Assembly: GCA_007922225.1 (NCBI GenBank)
Contig: ML679968.1
Location: forward strand, 6,564,075-6,628,074
Source: Emydura subglobosa
Lineage: Eukaryota > Chordata > Testudines > Chelidae
Direction: 5' to 3'
Length of the DNA stretch: 64,000 nucleotides
Below the pieces are notes generated by a model. That model searched no databases, had not been told where the DNA came from, and saw only the letters and a list, made by a program, of their open reading frames with translations. Shown piece by piece: positions 11,394 to 23,745 of this stretch. Position 1 is the stretch's first letter, and each line of letters opens with the position of its first letter. A program made the position numbers and the translations under genes.

Positions 11394-12410
11394 TTGTATT
11401 TCTAATGTAATGTGATGAGTCAAAGCACAACGTCTATCTAAATTAGGTTATGTTGTGTCATGCAATGTGACATAACCTTGAGTTAACCTGAGGCACTACA
11501 ATGCACATGGCATATCTGAACATGCAAGAGTATTTTCTTCTATTTTTTGTGTGAATTGAAAGAATGGTTTCTTTGTACAGCCTTCAGCCCTCAATTAAAA
11601 TAGAAATACATTTCCTACTAAGTAATGAATGCAGTGTCTAACTAAATGCAGATTACCAAACAAGTTCTTCTCTATTATTTTAAAATGGCATACTAGACAT
11701 TAAAATTCCCAGCCCCTCATTCATATAGCAAAATTAACATAATCATGGGGTTTAAATTTTCGGATATAAATTACTGATGTGAAATGAATGCATACTGACA
11801 AAAACATCAAATTCACTGGTTCTGAAAGGGTGGGGAAGAGGGAAAAGGGATATCTTATAGAAACAGAAAATAAAGGCATAATATTTTGGAGCGAGGTCTA
11901 TTTTAGGCTTAACAAAGAAATCAGACGGAGTCTTTGTCCCTACAGCATGAAGTATTGCTGTGGACAACAAGTCCCGTCGCATCTCTCACAGATATTTTTC
12001 TGTTCTACTCCAAGTCTATATTTCTCTCTGCTTCGTAATCAACATGCTGAAGCAACTCAAGGCTGCTGCCAAGCACAAGAGGTATAATTGAGTTGCACTC
12101 ACCAGAGAAAGACAAATCAGAAAAGAAAGCAAGTAAAGGTACCTCTGAGACCCAGAAAGAAGGCAGGTTGGTTCTCTGCTTAGGGGAGGCTGGAAAGACA
12201 CTGTGAGCTTAGAAAAGAAGCTGTAACAGAAAAGTAAATGGCTTCAGAAACATTATTTCATTTGTGCTACTGGCAGTTTTCTTATCTGTATTTGGAAATA
12301 TGACTGGCCAAGTGTAAGAGAGACTACAAGTTTTCTTTTTTTAAAGTTGGATGGTTTAACCAATTAAACACAACAAAATTAAATCTGACATCCACAGTTA
12401 CATTTTACAT

Positions 12411-12443
12411 TATATATATATATGTGTGTGTGTGTGTATATAT
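12411..12443. repeat. compound (TA)n(TG)n(TA)n microsatellite
   Basis: TA units pass into TG units and back to TA. Confidence 0.9.
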
Positions 12444-13189
12444 GATGCCACTTTATCAATCTATTGATCTCAATGATATTCTGCAGTGGAAATCTTCCTC
12501 TTCTTATTGACAGTGTTATTTCCACAGGCATTAGAAAATTAGTGCATACTCATATGTGTGATATCATTTTTAAAAGGCAGCTCAAAAATATGCTTATTTC
12601 TATTTAAAGTTCAAAATATCAGAGTTTTTCACCACCTTTCTGTCGATGATTAAAACAGATGGTTGAAAAACCTAATACAGGTAATATAAAGATCATCCAC
12701 TATTTAAACCGTTTTTTGAGTAAGGGACCAAACCTCCATTTTAGTGCATGGCACATTCAGCTCAGTCCCTTGCGTCAAGTACATCATACTGGAAATTACA
12801 TTGAAACTATGTTGTGTCACAGCATGAAAACTTGAAAACTGAATCAAGTCATCACTACTGCCTCTGAGTGCTGACTGGAGACGAAGTAGAAAAATTCAAG
12901 CTGCGTGGGTGCCATTTCACATTTTGCTCAACAGCTTAAGATGCTGTTTTTACAGGAAGGTCACAGTGGGAGGTAAAACAATGACTCAGTTACCTAAGGT
13001 TTGCAATGCTGATAAGTGTTGTACTATAATTTTGTTTCTGTAGTTTACTAAGATGCCTAAAACATCATGTTTCCTTCCTTCTAAGGCTGATAAATGTGAG
13101 AGTGTCTGAAACAAATAAAAGACATGATTTCAAGCAAAGAGGTCACCCAAGGTATGACAAATTGGGAATTTTTGGTAATATTTTTATGA

Positions 13190-13890
13190 AGTCTGTGTGT
13201 GCCTCAGTTTCCCCTATATGCTGCATTATTACCATGTCTCTTGGCAGGCTAAGACACCGGTATCAATGGTGCACAGCTGTCTGGGTCTTAGGTGCCATAT
13301 CAATGGAGCTCCTGAGAATATAATGGCAGAGTCAACTGCCCAGTCACTGACACCTAGCAAATAATGACCATACCCCCCTCCTCTCCACAGCCGAGCAGTA
13401 TTTCCCCAGTGGGAGAACAAAGGACCAGGAGGTTAAGCGTGGGCTGTGGCAAACAGGCAGGCACATCTGGGAATATGACGAAGCTTGAACAATGGGGTTC
13501 ACTACTGCTTGGCTGGGTTCTGAGCTAAACAGAATGGAACCTGCTTTAATCTTCATTCTTCTATGCCAGCCTATGCTGTGTTCCAGATGACTAATAAACC
13601 CAGCTGTTTTGACAACGCTGCATGTCACTGCAAATGCTTGGAGAGGTACATAGATGCCTAAAAAGTGTAGAATTCTCCATCAGGGGTCAGTCTCAGTTGG
13701 ATTCACTGAACAGAACTCACAGTGCGAAGTGGGAATGCTGCAGGCCCAATCTAAAGAGGTACTGCAGCTGGGTGGCTTATCCTGGAGAACAGCGAGACCC
13801 CTAAGGGGGTTTGCCACACTGAAAGGGTTCCTCCTAGAGACTGCTCCAATGCTGGTGGCCACAGCACCAATCCTGTGGATCTGTGAACAC
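13190..13890 (+). mobile_element. possible solo-LTR-like segment
   Basis: The segment starts with 'tgtgtgcctcagtttcccc' and carries AATAAA in 'actaataaaccc' near 13593 followed by a GC-richer stretch, a layout common in sauropsid LTRs (polyadenylation signal in R, then U5). I see no confident TG...CA ends, target duplication, primer-binding site or coding region, so a non-LTR origin remains possible. Confidence 0.3.
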
Positions 13891-14214
13891 CAGGTAATCC
13901 TAGGGCTTGTCTGCACGATGCTGGCAAAGGGCACTAGAGGGTGTATAGTCTAGGACAGTTTGGATTAAGAAATAGGTAGAAACTAGGTTTTGGGCCTCAG
14001 TATAGAGGGGTATGGGTAATTTAAGTTGTTGTAAAAAAGAGAGGTAAGTTGCAGAAAGAGTGTTATGGGAAAGTAAGAGTTATGAAGGACAGGACCCAGG
14101 GTTATGTTACCTTTATATTTTGGTTATAACTGGTTTGAGCAAGGTTTTTAATGAGTGTTTTTTAAAATGATGAATGTTATATTAAAATGCTATCTATACT
14201 GATAGTATGGGAAG

Positions 14215-14751
14215 CAGGGTTGCCAACCTTGCATTTTAGATTTTAATGACATGAAGATCTGAAATTGATTTTTTTTTTTACTGACATGGCAAACTTTTAC
14301 TGACATCACTAAAAATACCATAAACAATACAATAATGACAAAATGTGTACTCGCTTTACGTTGCTTTTTTGCGGAATTGACAACGTTTCCTCATCTGCCA
14401 CGTTTTTGCTCGACTCGGCCATTTTCATGAACAAATTACCTATGGTATTATTACAAATATAAATTCTGTGCTAGCGATATTCTGTACACAGGAATTCGGA
14501 ATTACACAATTGATCAATCGGTTTCTTTGGACGTGTGCAATAACAGAAAACTGATAAAGTCCTGGGTCAGTGTAGTTTTATGATACAAGAAGTGATTCTG
14601 AATGATGACAATCAATGTCAAAATACAATATGTTTTATTTCTACCCAATTTCACGGACATTTTCATTTATTTACAGATTTACGGACAGTGTTAAAATTGT
14701 ACATTTTTTTTTACTGACTGTCCATACATTTACGGATGGTTAACAACCCTG
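14215..14751. mobile_element. hAT-type MITE with perfect 8-bp target duplication
   Basis: The 537-bp element begins CAGGGTTGCCAACC and ends GGTTAACAACCCTG, imperfect terminal inverted repeats starting CAG and ending CTG as in hAT transposons. It is flanked by exact 8-bp copies of ATGGGAAG (14207-14214 and 14752-14759), the duplication length of hAT insertion. Inside are several short related pieces ('tttactgacat', 'tttacggac') and no transposase, so it is non-autonomous and needed an hAT transposase in trans. Confidence 0.9.
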
Positions 14752-15239
14752 ATGGGAAGGACTCTGGTGCAGATGTTAATTTAAATAAATGGTAAATGTA
14801 AACATCCAAATAAGGTGATGGAAATATAATTATGGTAAAGGGTTGTTTAATGCTAATTAGTACTATAATTGAGCATAAAAGGAGTAAATTTTGCTAAATT
14901 GCAAGAGAGCTCTGATTAACATTAAAAGGTACTCTTAGGTTTCAGGATGATAAGGCTCTCCTTCACTCAATTGTCAATAGACCGATCACCCATTGATAGA
15001 CCATTTTGTCTTTGAGTGTGAGTATAACAACAGTATTTATGTAAGTGGCAATTGCATGCCTGTTTGCTTAACTAATCATTTTTCTTTTTAATAAAGTTTG
15101 ATTGTATCATTCAAAGTGTCGCCTAATGGCCCCCTACTAAATATATTTTCTGTAACCAGCCTAGGGTTTTTATGGCACCCTTTTCTTTAACAATTTAATA
15201 TTAATTGGGAACATTTCAATATAAAGGTTACAAAAGGTT

Positions 15240-15440
15240 ACAGGTGTGCTGGGCTGTGCTCTAACTGCCCCATGTAGACTCTGCTGCTGCGCTCTAACAG
15301 GTCCCTACTATCTTAACGTGAATCAGGTGCCTTTTAGACTTCACCAGCAGGGTCTACACCAGGCAATTAAAGCGCAACATGTTTTTACTACTCACACCCT
15401 TCAGGTGTGCTTTGCTGTGCCATATAGACAAGTCCCTAGC
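15240..15440. mobile_element. MITE-like segment with GTCTACAC/GACAAG-type end
   Basis: The right end 'atagacaagtccctag' and the internal 'gggtctacaccaggcaatta' resemble ends of abundant sauropsid DNA-transposon derivatives. A matching inverted end lies far to the left at 13901 ('tagggcttgtctgcac'). Boundaries are uncertain. Confidence 0.4.
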
Positions 15441-15836
15441 ATTTTTTTTTATCATATGTAAATTTGACCATATGAATGACCATTTTGGTCACCTTTTTCA
15501 TATGCCATATATTTTAGTGTTGAACTCGCTCTTATTGTAGATCTTTAAATAGAAATGCATGTAAATTTTGGTCAGACCTCAGCTAGTGTTAGTCGGTAAC
15601 TGAGAATCTGGCTCATGCAGTTTTATTACTGAAATGTGCACTATCATGGTTGCTGTGTTGACCTACTTGGATGTCTTATCTGAAAGGTCTTACCTTTCAA
15701 TATGAAAAGTAAATAAAAAGGACCTTCAAAGTAAGTCCTTCCCACATGGTTCTGATTACTCAAAAGATTGTGCCAGCCAGCACTGATGAAGTAAACCAGT
15801 TTTTAGGACTACTGTAGCAACCTTGACAGTGTCTTG

Positions 15837-15962
15837 TAGGGTGACCATATAGCAAGTGCGAAAAATTGGGACGGGGATAGGGAGCAATAGGTGTCTCTAT
15901 AAGAGAAAAAACCCCGAATATTGGGACTGTTCCTATAAAATCAGGACAGCTGATCACCCTCA
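15837..15962. mobile_element. short MITE with TAGGGTGACC-type termini
   Basis: Left end 'tagggtgaccatatag' and right end 'agctgatcaccctca' are inverted copies. The interior 'aaaaattgggacggggata' and 'ttgggactgttcctat' is itself a diverged inverted pair, so about 125 bp could fold into one hairpin. A clean 8-bp target duplication is not visible. Confidence 0.65.
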
Positions 15963-16683
15963 AACTGTCTCGTGAAGTGTTCTATCACTTAAATAAAAAG
16001 ATTCTAATTGGGGGGAAAAAAGCCCATGAAACAAGTATAGTTTATGAAAATTCTTTGCAAATATAAAACGGTAAAATGAGCAGTTCCTTGTGCGGTTGAA
16101 TATTGTTGAGTGGACAGCACCATAACTGCTGTTAAGGTTTTGAGAGCACTTCCTCTATAATCCCAGCTTTTCAATGATATGTTAAAAACTATTCTGGGCT
16201 CAAACGTGATCAATAAAATCAATTTTTGTTTTTGTGCAATTAAAAATTAAGGTAATGTTTTAAACTCAAATATTGAACCAAAAAAGGTGATCAGGCTTGG
16301 GTGTCATACTCAAAAAGGGCATTTTAGAAGTTTTTTGTCCATATTATGAGTCTATAATGCACTTAGCACAAAAGTATTTCTGAAAATAGTTTGTACATGT
16401 AGGTGAAGTGCCTTTTATACAATGACTTTTAGTTTCTAAACTTTAAATATATGGCAATTGTCTGTAACAGTTGTGAAGGAGACATTCTGGCTTATACATA
16501 CAATGGTATCTTTCTTACAATCAAATGAGAAATCTCTCTCTGTCTTGGTTTATTTAAATATGTAAAATGTAAGCAGCCCATTTTACTAGAAGACACTTAA
16601 AATTGACAAAACACCAAAAGATTCAGGGCGTGATTTTCATTTATACTAAGGCCATTTCACATCACCCCAGGCAGGGCAGAAGA

Positions 16684-16812
16684 CATAAGAATGGCTATAT
16701 CGGGTCCGATCAATGGTCCATCTAGCCCAGTGTGCTGTCTTCCAATAGTGGCCAATCCCAGATGCTTCAGAGGGAATGAAAAGAACAAAGGGCAATTTCG
16801 AGGTGCCATGAA
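16684..16812 (-). mobile_element. CR1 LINE 3' fragment
   Basis: Contains 'agaatggctatatcgggtc', 'caatggtccatctagccca' and 'cagatgcttcagagggaatg', the same order as the 3' end of the CR1 at 7685-7800. Only the untranslated end survives. Confidence 0.75.
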
Positions 16813-19084
16813 GTGGGAATAAATTATATTCTAAAAACAAATTTATATATACTTATTCTATTTTAAGGACTCTTTCCACTACTAGAGTGGAATGGCCTTG
16901 AGGTAAATGAGAATCACACCCTCAGAATTAAGAGCCTGATGCAATGACCCTTATTCACATTCGGTCAGATCTCACAACACTGACTTAGACAATCTGTTTC
17001 CCTGCTGAGTTCAGTGTGAGTGAGGCTGAGCTTTTAAATAGTCCCATTTACTTTAATGGAAATATTTAATGGAAATAATAGGGCTGCAGGATTAGGCCCT
17101 AAGTACTGAATATGGATGTATGTCAAAAGTAAAAACAATTGCTCCTAATCTAGGTAACGGATGTACAGATTGATTTTTTTTCTACTCACTTGTGATGCCA
17201 GAAAGTCCTTTAAGCTCCCTGATCTATTTGTATTAAAATAGGTCATAACATACTACATAATGGCAGTAGCTGGGTACACAGAAAGATCACAGCATAAAAG
17301 GGTCCAAAGAGGTGAATTACATGCACTGCTGCAGCCAGTTTGCAAAATCTATATTGAACCTGACATGCAAATCAGAACTGTGTTTGCAGGCAAAAATGAA
17401 CAGGACAGAATGGACTACTAAGCTGACATGTTCTCACATCCAAAAAACATTTGTGTTTTAGAATGCCTGATGAGATGTTCTTAACAATCCTTTGGCTTGG
17501 ACCACAATGAAAGCTGAGATAAATAGTACTGTCATCCTCCAAAATAAAATAAAAAATATTAAAAATGTCACAGCATAGATGACTTTAAGGGATGCTGTGT
17601 TTCCAACTGGTGGGGTAAAATTGAATGGGATTGCATATGTGCCTTCATACAAAGCTTCTGTGAAAGTAAACAAACATTTTACCGTGGCACACAAGATGGT
17701 TTGGGGTTACAAAGATAGTTACATTCAGGACGGGGGATAATTTACATTCAGGGTGGGTGGGTTCTCATGCAAAACATGCTAATCACGTTACCCTGAAGAG
17801 ATTTGATCTTACTGTTCAGAAAGGAAGAAAAGAAAGAAAGCTTCAAGCACCAGAAGAACCCTGTGGCAAGAACCTGCAAAGTGTTACATTAGTGTAAGTA
17901 CCAAGTAGTCCATTAAAAAGAGGCTGTTTTAAAACTTGAATTGCTCTGTAGAAAGATACACACAAAATATGGAGTTTAGAATGATATGCTGCAAAGATCA
18001 GGTGCACAGAAACTTGCAAAGGAAACTGAAACCGTCATTGGAAAATTCATCTTTTGTAAATAGAAAACAACCTTATCATAAAGTGAGGTTAAATTAAATA
18101 TTTCAGCTTCCATGTGGCACAATGGGAGACATGACAGATTTTTTAATCTTTTGATAGCATGACTGTAAAATCATTGCTTATTTACTTCTTCATGCACAAC
18201 AGAATCTATTTAACCATTGTACACTTTAATGGCATTGGCAAAAATAAAATTCCAAGCATTTCAGCTACATAAATTTTCAAAGAGAAAAGAATTGACACAG
18301 TTCTAATATTACCAGCTGAAATAAATTTTATACGTACAAGTGACATCCATAAATTTGCCTCCATTTAGGTCAATGATCCATGGTCACCTTATTTATCCAT
18401 CATCAATCACCATCATCAAAAGCTTCATATACCAGATCATCTTCATACCTGAGAGATGCAGTTGTGAAGGAGAGTTGCTAATTCTAGATAACCCTTGATT
18501 TAATAGGTAACTGTTGGCAGCAAGTTCTCCATAAAGGTTCTGGGTCTCTAAAATGTGTCATGGTCAGATGTGCTGGCTTTGCAGGACCATTTGTTTTACT
18601 TGGCTTTTTGTGAGAGGGGAGGGAGATTGACATACAGACTGAAGCGTGAGGGTGCTGGTGTTTGGTAAGTACTCCGACTTGGTAGGATGGTTGAGCCGAT
18701 TGTACTGCATTTCCATTTTGTAATTCTAACTAACTGGCAGGGCATTCATAGCCTGAGTACGGGTGCTTTCCACTTATTCTACATTGAAAGAAAATAAATC
18801 AAATCAAGTATTGCAGCAATAACCTCCTGACCTAGAAAGGAAAGAAGAGGATTCCTCTTCCAGGTATAACGGACCATGTCTAAATCCTTACGTAGCACTG
18901 TACTCAGTTACTTAAGACGTAACTCCTTTTTCATATCTCATCTTAACAGATGGAGTCTGTGGAGTCATCTCAGCAGTCAGTGCCAGGGACTCTGCTTTCA
19001 ATGGTGACTGGCAGAACATTCTTAGAGTACCTCTGGATCTTGCTTTTCTTGATTGTCCCTCAAAGCCTGAATAAGAAATTGTTT

Positions 19085-19275
19085 CACAGATTCATAAATT
19101 TCAAAGCCAAAAGGGACCATTATGATCATCTAGTCTGACCTCCTGTACAGAACAGGCTATAGAACTTCCCCAGAATAGTTTCTAGAGCAGATCGTTTAGA
19201 AAAACATCCAATATTGATTTAAAATGTATCAGTGATGGAGAATCCACCACGACCGTTGGTTCATTTAAACTTTTG
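19085..19275 (-). mobile_element. CR1 LINE 3' fragment
   Basis: Reads 'gggaccattatgatcatcta', 'gtctgacctcctgtacag', then 'agaacttccccagaatag' and 'gatggagaatccaccacgac', matching in order the 3' part of the larger CR1 at 48885-49060. Confidence 0.75.
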
Positions 19276-19790
19276 GTTCAACACTGATTTTGTTTCTATT
19301 CTGGTTACTTTAGGAGTAGTTGGATGCCTTAGGCCAGATTTAGGAGTACTTTTAAATATCTGTTATACTGTGCTTGGGGACTATGTAAAATTCACCACAC
19401 TGGAGATGGAGATGTGTCTTGAGAACAGTAGGAATTGAACTCTGGGCATATTTGCACATTTTAATTGCGATTTAAAAGTTGACTAGTTCCAACTGTGTAA
19501 AAAATATGTTTTCTGATCAGAGTGGCAGACAGAACAGGAGACCTGTGTGCACTCGGAGCAGATTGTACTGGCCTAATTTATCTCTGTTAAGAGGTTCACA
19601 GGTGAGTAAAATGCATGCCTGGGACTAAGCCATTTTTGTAGAAGTCTCCTACTGGAGTCCATGGGCAATCACCAGAATGGATCATTCTGCAGTGCATGAG
19701 ATGGCTAATGTAGCATGTCTGAGGTATATGACAAAACCCATTCCCCTTTATTTTCCCTCAGTATCCACCTGCTTTCTCTTGTTTTACATT

Positions 19791-19986
19791 TAGGCCTCAT
19801 CTAGACTACTGCTGACACGTGAGATGTTCAGTTGAGTTAGCTATCTCAGCCAGTGAAAGTCATCAGGTTAGCATGTTGTAAGCTACAATTTCTTTGTCTT
19901 GACTTGAGTTATAGAAGGTGTTTTTTAGCTCAAGCTAGATAACGATCTAATATCACACCTTTAAATCCTAGTTTAGATATGGCTTT
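19791..19986. mobile_element. MITE-like element with inverted ends
   Basis: Left end 'taggcctcatctagactac' and the reverse complement of the right end ('aaagccatatctaaactagg') pair over about 18 bases. The ~195-bp interior has no coding potential. No target duplication recognised. Confidence 0.5.
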
Positions 19987-20184
19987 AATTAAAATGTGCT
20001 AGATGGGTATATTTTTAAAATATACCCTTTATCCTAGGCTTGCCTATAATTGGATGTTTTACCAGTTACACAGGGATCGTTATGTAGGTTTTAACCCACC
20101 CAATGTATACAATCTCATTCCAGTATCAAACTGCCTTTCTTTGGTTTAGCTTAAATCCCCTTCCAAAGTGACATAAGCTAAAAA

Positions 20185-20196
20185 GGGGGGGGGGGG
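20185..20196. repeat. G12 homopolymer
   Basis: Run of twelve G after an A4 tract. Confidence 0.9.
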
Positions 20197-20324
20197 ATGA
20201 CTCTGATTATCCTAATAAAAGTATCCACAGATGGAATTATACTGGGATAATTACAGCAATTTAAATTCCTATCTTAGGTTATATTGAAAAAAATCTTTCC
20301 CATGTAAGCAAGGCTATCGTCTAA

Positions 20325-20580
20325 ACAGTTTTAGGCTTAGTCCACTCATAAAACGTAGGCTGACCTAGCTACATTGCTCAGGGCTGTGAAAAATGTTGTG
20401 ACCAGAGCACCATAGTAAAGCTTGACCTTACCCCATGTGTAGCTGCCGCCAGGTCAACGGAAGAATTCTTCTATTGACCTAGCAACTGACTCCTGGGGTG
20501 GTGGATTACCTACATCAATGGATAAACCTTTTCTGCTGGTTTAGGAAGCGTCTGCACTATGGCACTACAATGTAGTTTAG
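20325..20580. mobile_element. MITE-like segment (Harbinger-type composition)
   Basis: Contains 'taggctgacctagctacatt', 'gtgtagctgccgccaggtc' and 'tctattgacctagcaactg', phrases of the GTCTAC/CGACCTAG type seen in Harbinger-derived MITEs; the 60.4-60.6 kb end of the Harbinger element here is similar in style. Termini are not clear. Confidence 0.4.
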
Positions 20581-20582
20581 TC

Positions 20583-20705
20583 ATACCCCTTAGACTGTAA
20601 GTTCTTAGGGCAGGAACCATCTTCTCGGTGTATGCTTGCACTTGCACAGTGCCTAGCATAATGGGGCCAATAGTTGCTACTGCAACACAAATAACTAAAA
20701 ATATA
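20583..20705. repeat. L2/MIR-type 3' tail
   Basis: 'ttagactgtaagttcttagg', 'gcaggaaccatcttctcgg', 'cacagtgcctagcataatgg' and a trailing AATAA-rich end follow the shared 3' end of L2 LINEs and MIR-like SINEs. Confidence 0.65.
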
Positions 20706-22620
20706 AAAAGCAGCATCTTTCCTTGTTCCCACCCAGCGAAGTTCTGATTATGACTAGCTTTACAGTTGCTGACTCTAAAGTATATTCTAGAGCCAAATGA
20801 CGAAATACATGCACAGGATATGGCCTGATCCTATGGTTACTTTAACAAGAGCTTTTCCCCTGTATAACAGCAGCCTCAGGTCGTGGGGGGGTTTCAGATG
20901 GAGGAGAGTATATATACAGAACCACAAAACCTTCTCAGATAAAGGAAAACTTGAGACATTTGCATAATAGAGAGTGAAAAATTAGGAACAAGCTTCCAAA
21001 GCACTGTTGATTAGGGGAGGACTGTCAGTCTATTTGCTCTACCCAAGGCACAAAGCAGAAAATACAATTTGACCCAGTTCACCAGATGAGGAGCCAAACC
21101 CAAAGCAGTGCAGACATTACAAATTTCTTTTTCCAAATGCTCTTCTTTCTCTGGTGGATCATGACTAGTAGGCTTTGGAGAAGACGTGTATTTTAAAGGA
21201 GAGATCAAATGAACTGGGAACTCTTTTGGAGGTCAAATTGGGGCAGGGAATTCCAAGCATAAAGGCAGCACAGAAGAATACATGTGGCTGGAGAAGAATA
21301 CAAAGGCAGCACTTCCCAAGGTGGTTTGAGAGGAATACAGCTGTGGGAGGGAGAGTTAAAAGGAAGTGAGAGCAGTAGTAAAGATGCGGTAGAGCTCTGA
21401 CAGTGAGGATGAGAAACATAGTTAAATGTGGAAGGTGAGAGGGAGGCATTGAAGACAATGGCATGGTCAGAGTGAAGAGAGAGGAAGGGGGTTTTTGCAT
21501 TTGATAGATGCAATGGGTGGAGAATAAATTACTGGGAGGCTAGAAAGAAAGATGCCACAGAAATTAGGGCCAGAATTTCATCACCTTTCCCCCTCCTATA
21601 AAAAGCTTGCTGCCATGTGATAATAAATCTTTAGTGATAAACACATTAATCCTGAAGCTAACATGGCCCTGTATTTGTGTTGCAGTAAATCTTATTTTAA
21701 AAATATTTTGCTGTTACAGATTTCTCTAACATTATGGAGATAATTGCTCTCTCCGTGCCAGAGCCCTTGACTGGATACCACTTGGTGGAAGATGGAAACA
21801 CTGGGTCATAAGACAGGAGAACATCTATGCTAATAATCAGCCCTGCCCCCAACATCTCCTTACAGCACACAATTTGATTTGTGCCCTAAAAAAAGTACAG
21901 ATCCCAAAGTCTGGACTGTAGGAGAGGCTTCCAGTAATAACCTTAAGTGCGCCCATCAGACTTGACTCAGTAACAATGTTTTGCAGAGAATGGATCAGAG
22001 GATGTAGCAGGCTCCTTCTGCAGCAATGCTAACATTTTTGCTGCTGGATCACTCCCCTAATACTTTTGTTTTGCTCTGCCACAGCTGGCAGGTGATTTTC
22101 TGTTAAACATTAACAGCCAACTGGCATATTCTGAAGTAGTTAATTATCACATTTGACCCTAAAGAACAACAGTCAGTGTAATAATCTGGAGAAGGGCAGG
22201 GAGAATTTGAGATTTGACAAGAAATCACTAAAAACACAAGTGGCACAGTGCTTTCCTTCATAAGTATCTTCTTTTCCTCTCTCTCTGTACATTTTAACAA
22301 GAAAACTAAAGTGGAATTAGGGATTTCGTTTTGTTTTTAACAATTCAGCCACTGAATTCTCCTACAACTGCTGTCTTGTTTTATAATTATTCCATAAATC
22401 TTTAAACACATTGAGGTCAAAATATTAGTAACAGCAGCTATATTCAGTCTCAAAACAACCACTGTATTTCATTTCAGATTCATTCCATTCCATGCCAAAA
22501 TACCAGGACTTGCACGTTTTATTCAAAGATCCATTATACAACTTCTCATCAGTTATGTGCGTAAGTACATCGCTGAGCTGGGATTCAGAAGAACTTAGCC
22601 AATGCCTCATTCTTTAAAGA

Positions 22621-22903
22621 GTCTGTCTACATAGGAACTAGAGCTGTGATTTCCAGCTTGGGTACAAATCAAGCTAGCACACTGAAACAAGTCGCGTAAC
22701 TGTGACTGCGTGGGGAGTGGGAAGGACTAGCCGCCCTGAATAGGTACCTAGGATTTCAGACAGAACTCAGGGAGACTAGCCCGTCCTACCTGCCATGCAG
22801 CTGCAGCTATACTGCTACTTTAAGCATGCTAGCTGAACAAGATCTAGTGTGGGTACATCTACCTGAGTTGGAAATCACACCTCCAGCCCCCAGGCAGACA
22901 CCC
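22621..22903. mobile_element. MITE with ~45-bp terminal inverted repeats
   Basis: The left end (22621-22668, with 'gagctgtgatttccagcttg') and the reverse complement of the right end ('gaggtgtgatttccaactca') align over about 45 bases, starting at gtctgtct / gtctgcct. The ~190-bp interior is non-coding, with a further inverted GCTAGC pair ('aagctagcac' and 'gcatgctagct'). Confidence 0.65.
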
Positions 22904-23599
22904 GAAATGGAGTAGAAGACCCAGCTATAAAATCTAACTAGTTATTCTTCATGCTAAAAATATTTTTCAAATATTCTTCTAGGCTATTCCCGCCATTTAT
23001 CCACAATCCCCTACCCATCATCTATTTTTTCCTAGCTCAGTGCCTTACTTCCACTAGTAATGGTGCACAAAGAGCTGTTTCCAGAACATAAAGCACCAGT
23101 GAATCCTAAAAGTGACAGCCCCATAGAGCAGCAGAGTTAGCTGTCCAAATGCTATTATCTAACTACACATTTCTCTGTGTATTCATCCAAAGATTTTAAT
23201 ACACATTTGGAACTATTACAGTTTATTATGTAAATCACTTCACTGTGTATTTTTTAACTGCTCCCTCTCCCAGGATCCGAGAGCTTCTAACAGCTCCTTT
23301 GGTGCCTAAAAGTGGTACCACCTTGCTCGGCACTCTTATGAAATAATAATAATGATCCAAACAAATCAGTAACAGCATCAGATGTGGTGTAGTTGCCTTT
23401 TAAAATCTCAAAATGTCGGCTATTAAAAATGCAACTGGGTCATATTATGGGCTAAGCATTACCTATATTTACCTCTCAAACTGGTTATTGTCATACAAGT
23501 GAATATAAAGCAGCAGCTTTTAATTCACCCCTGCTGCATCCTATACATATTCAAAGTCATATTTGCGCTTTGCACAACCAGAACAGCTATGGGAGTCAG

Positions 23600-23745
23600 C
23601 TGTTCTGCTGTCACTTTTACTTGTATTGAAATAGTACCCAGAGTCCCCAGTCAAAGACCAGAGCCTCATTGTGCTAGGCATTGTACACACAATGAAAAAG
23701 ATAGCTTCGACCCAAAGGGCTTGCAATACAGTATAAGAATAAGAC
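23600..23745. repeat. L2/MIR-type tail, inverted relative to 20583-20705
   Basis: 'agagcctcattgtgctaggc', 'attgtacacacaatgaaaa' and 'cccaaagggcttgcaatac' follow the reversed consensus of the L2/MIR 3' end. Weakly coding-looking frames here are chance. Confidence 0.65.

Noticed and set aside
21001..21513. Overlapping frames on both strands near 21.2-21.5 kb
   Set aside because: Purine-biased strand without splice signals or recognisable motifs; no conserved block seen.
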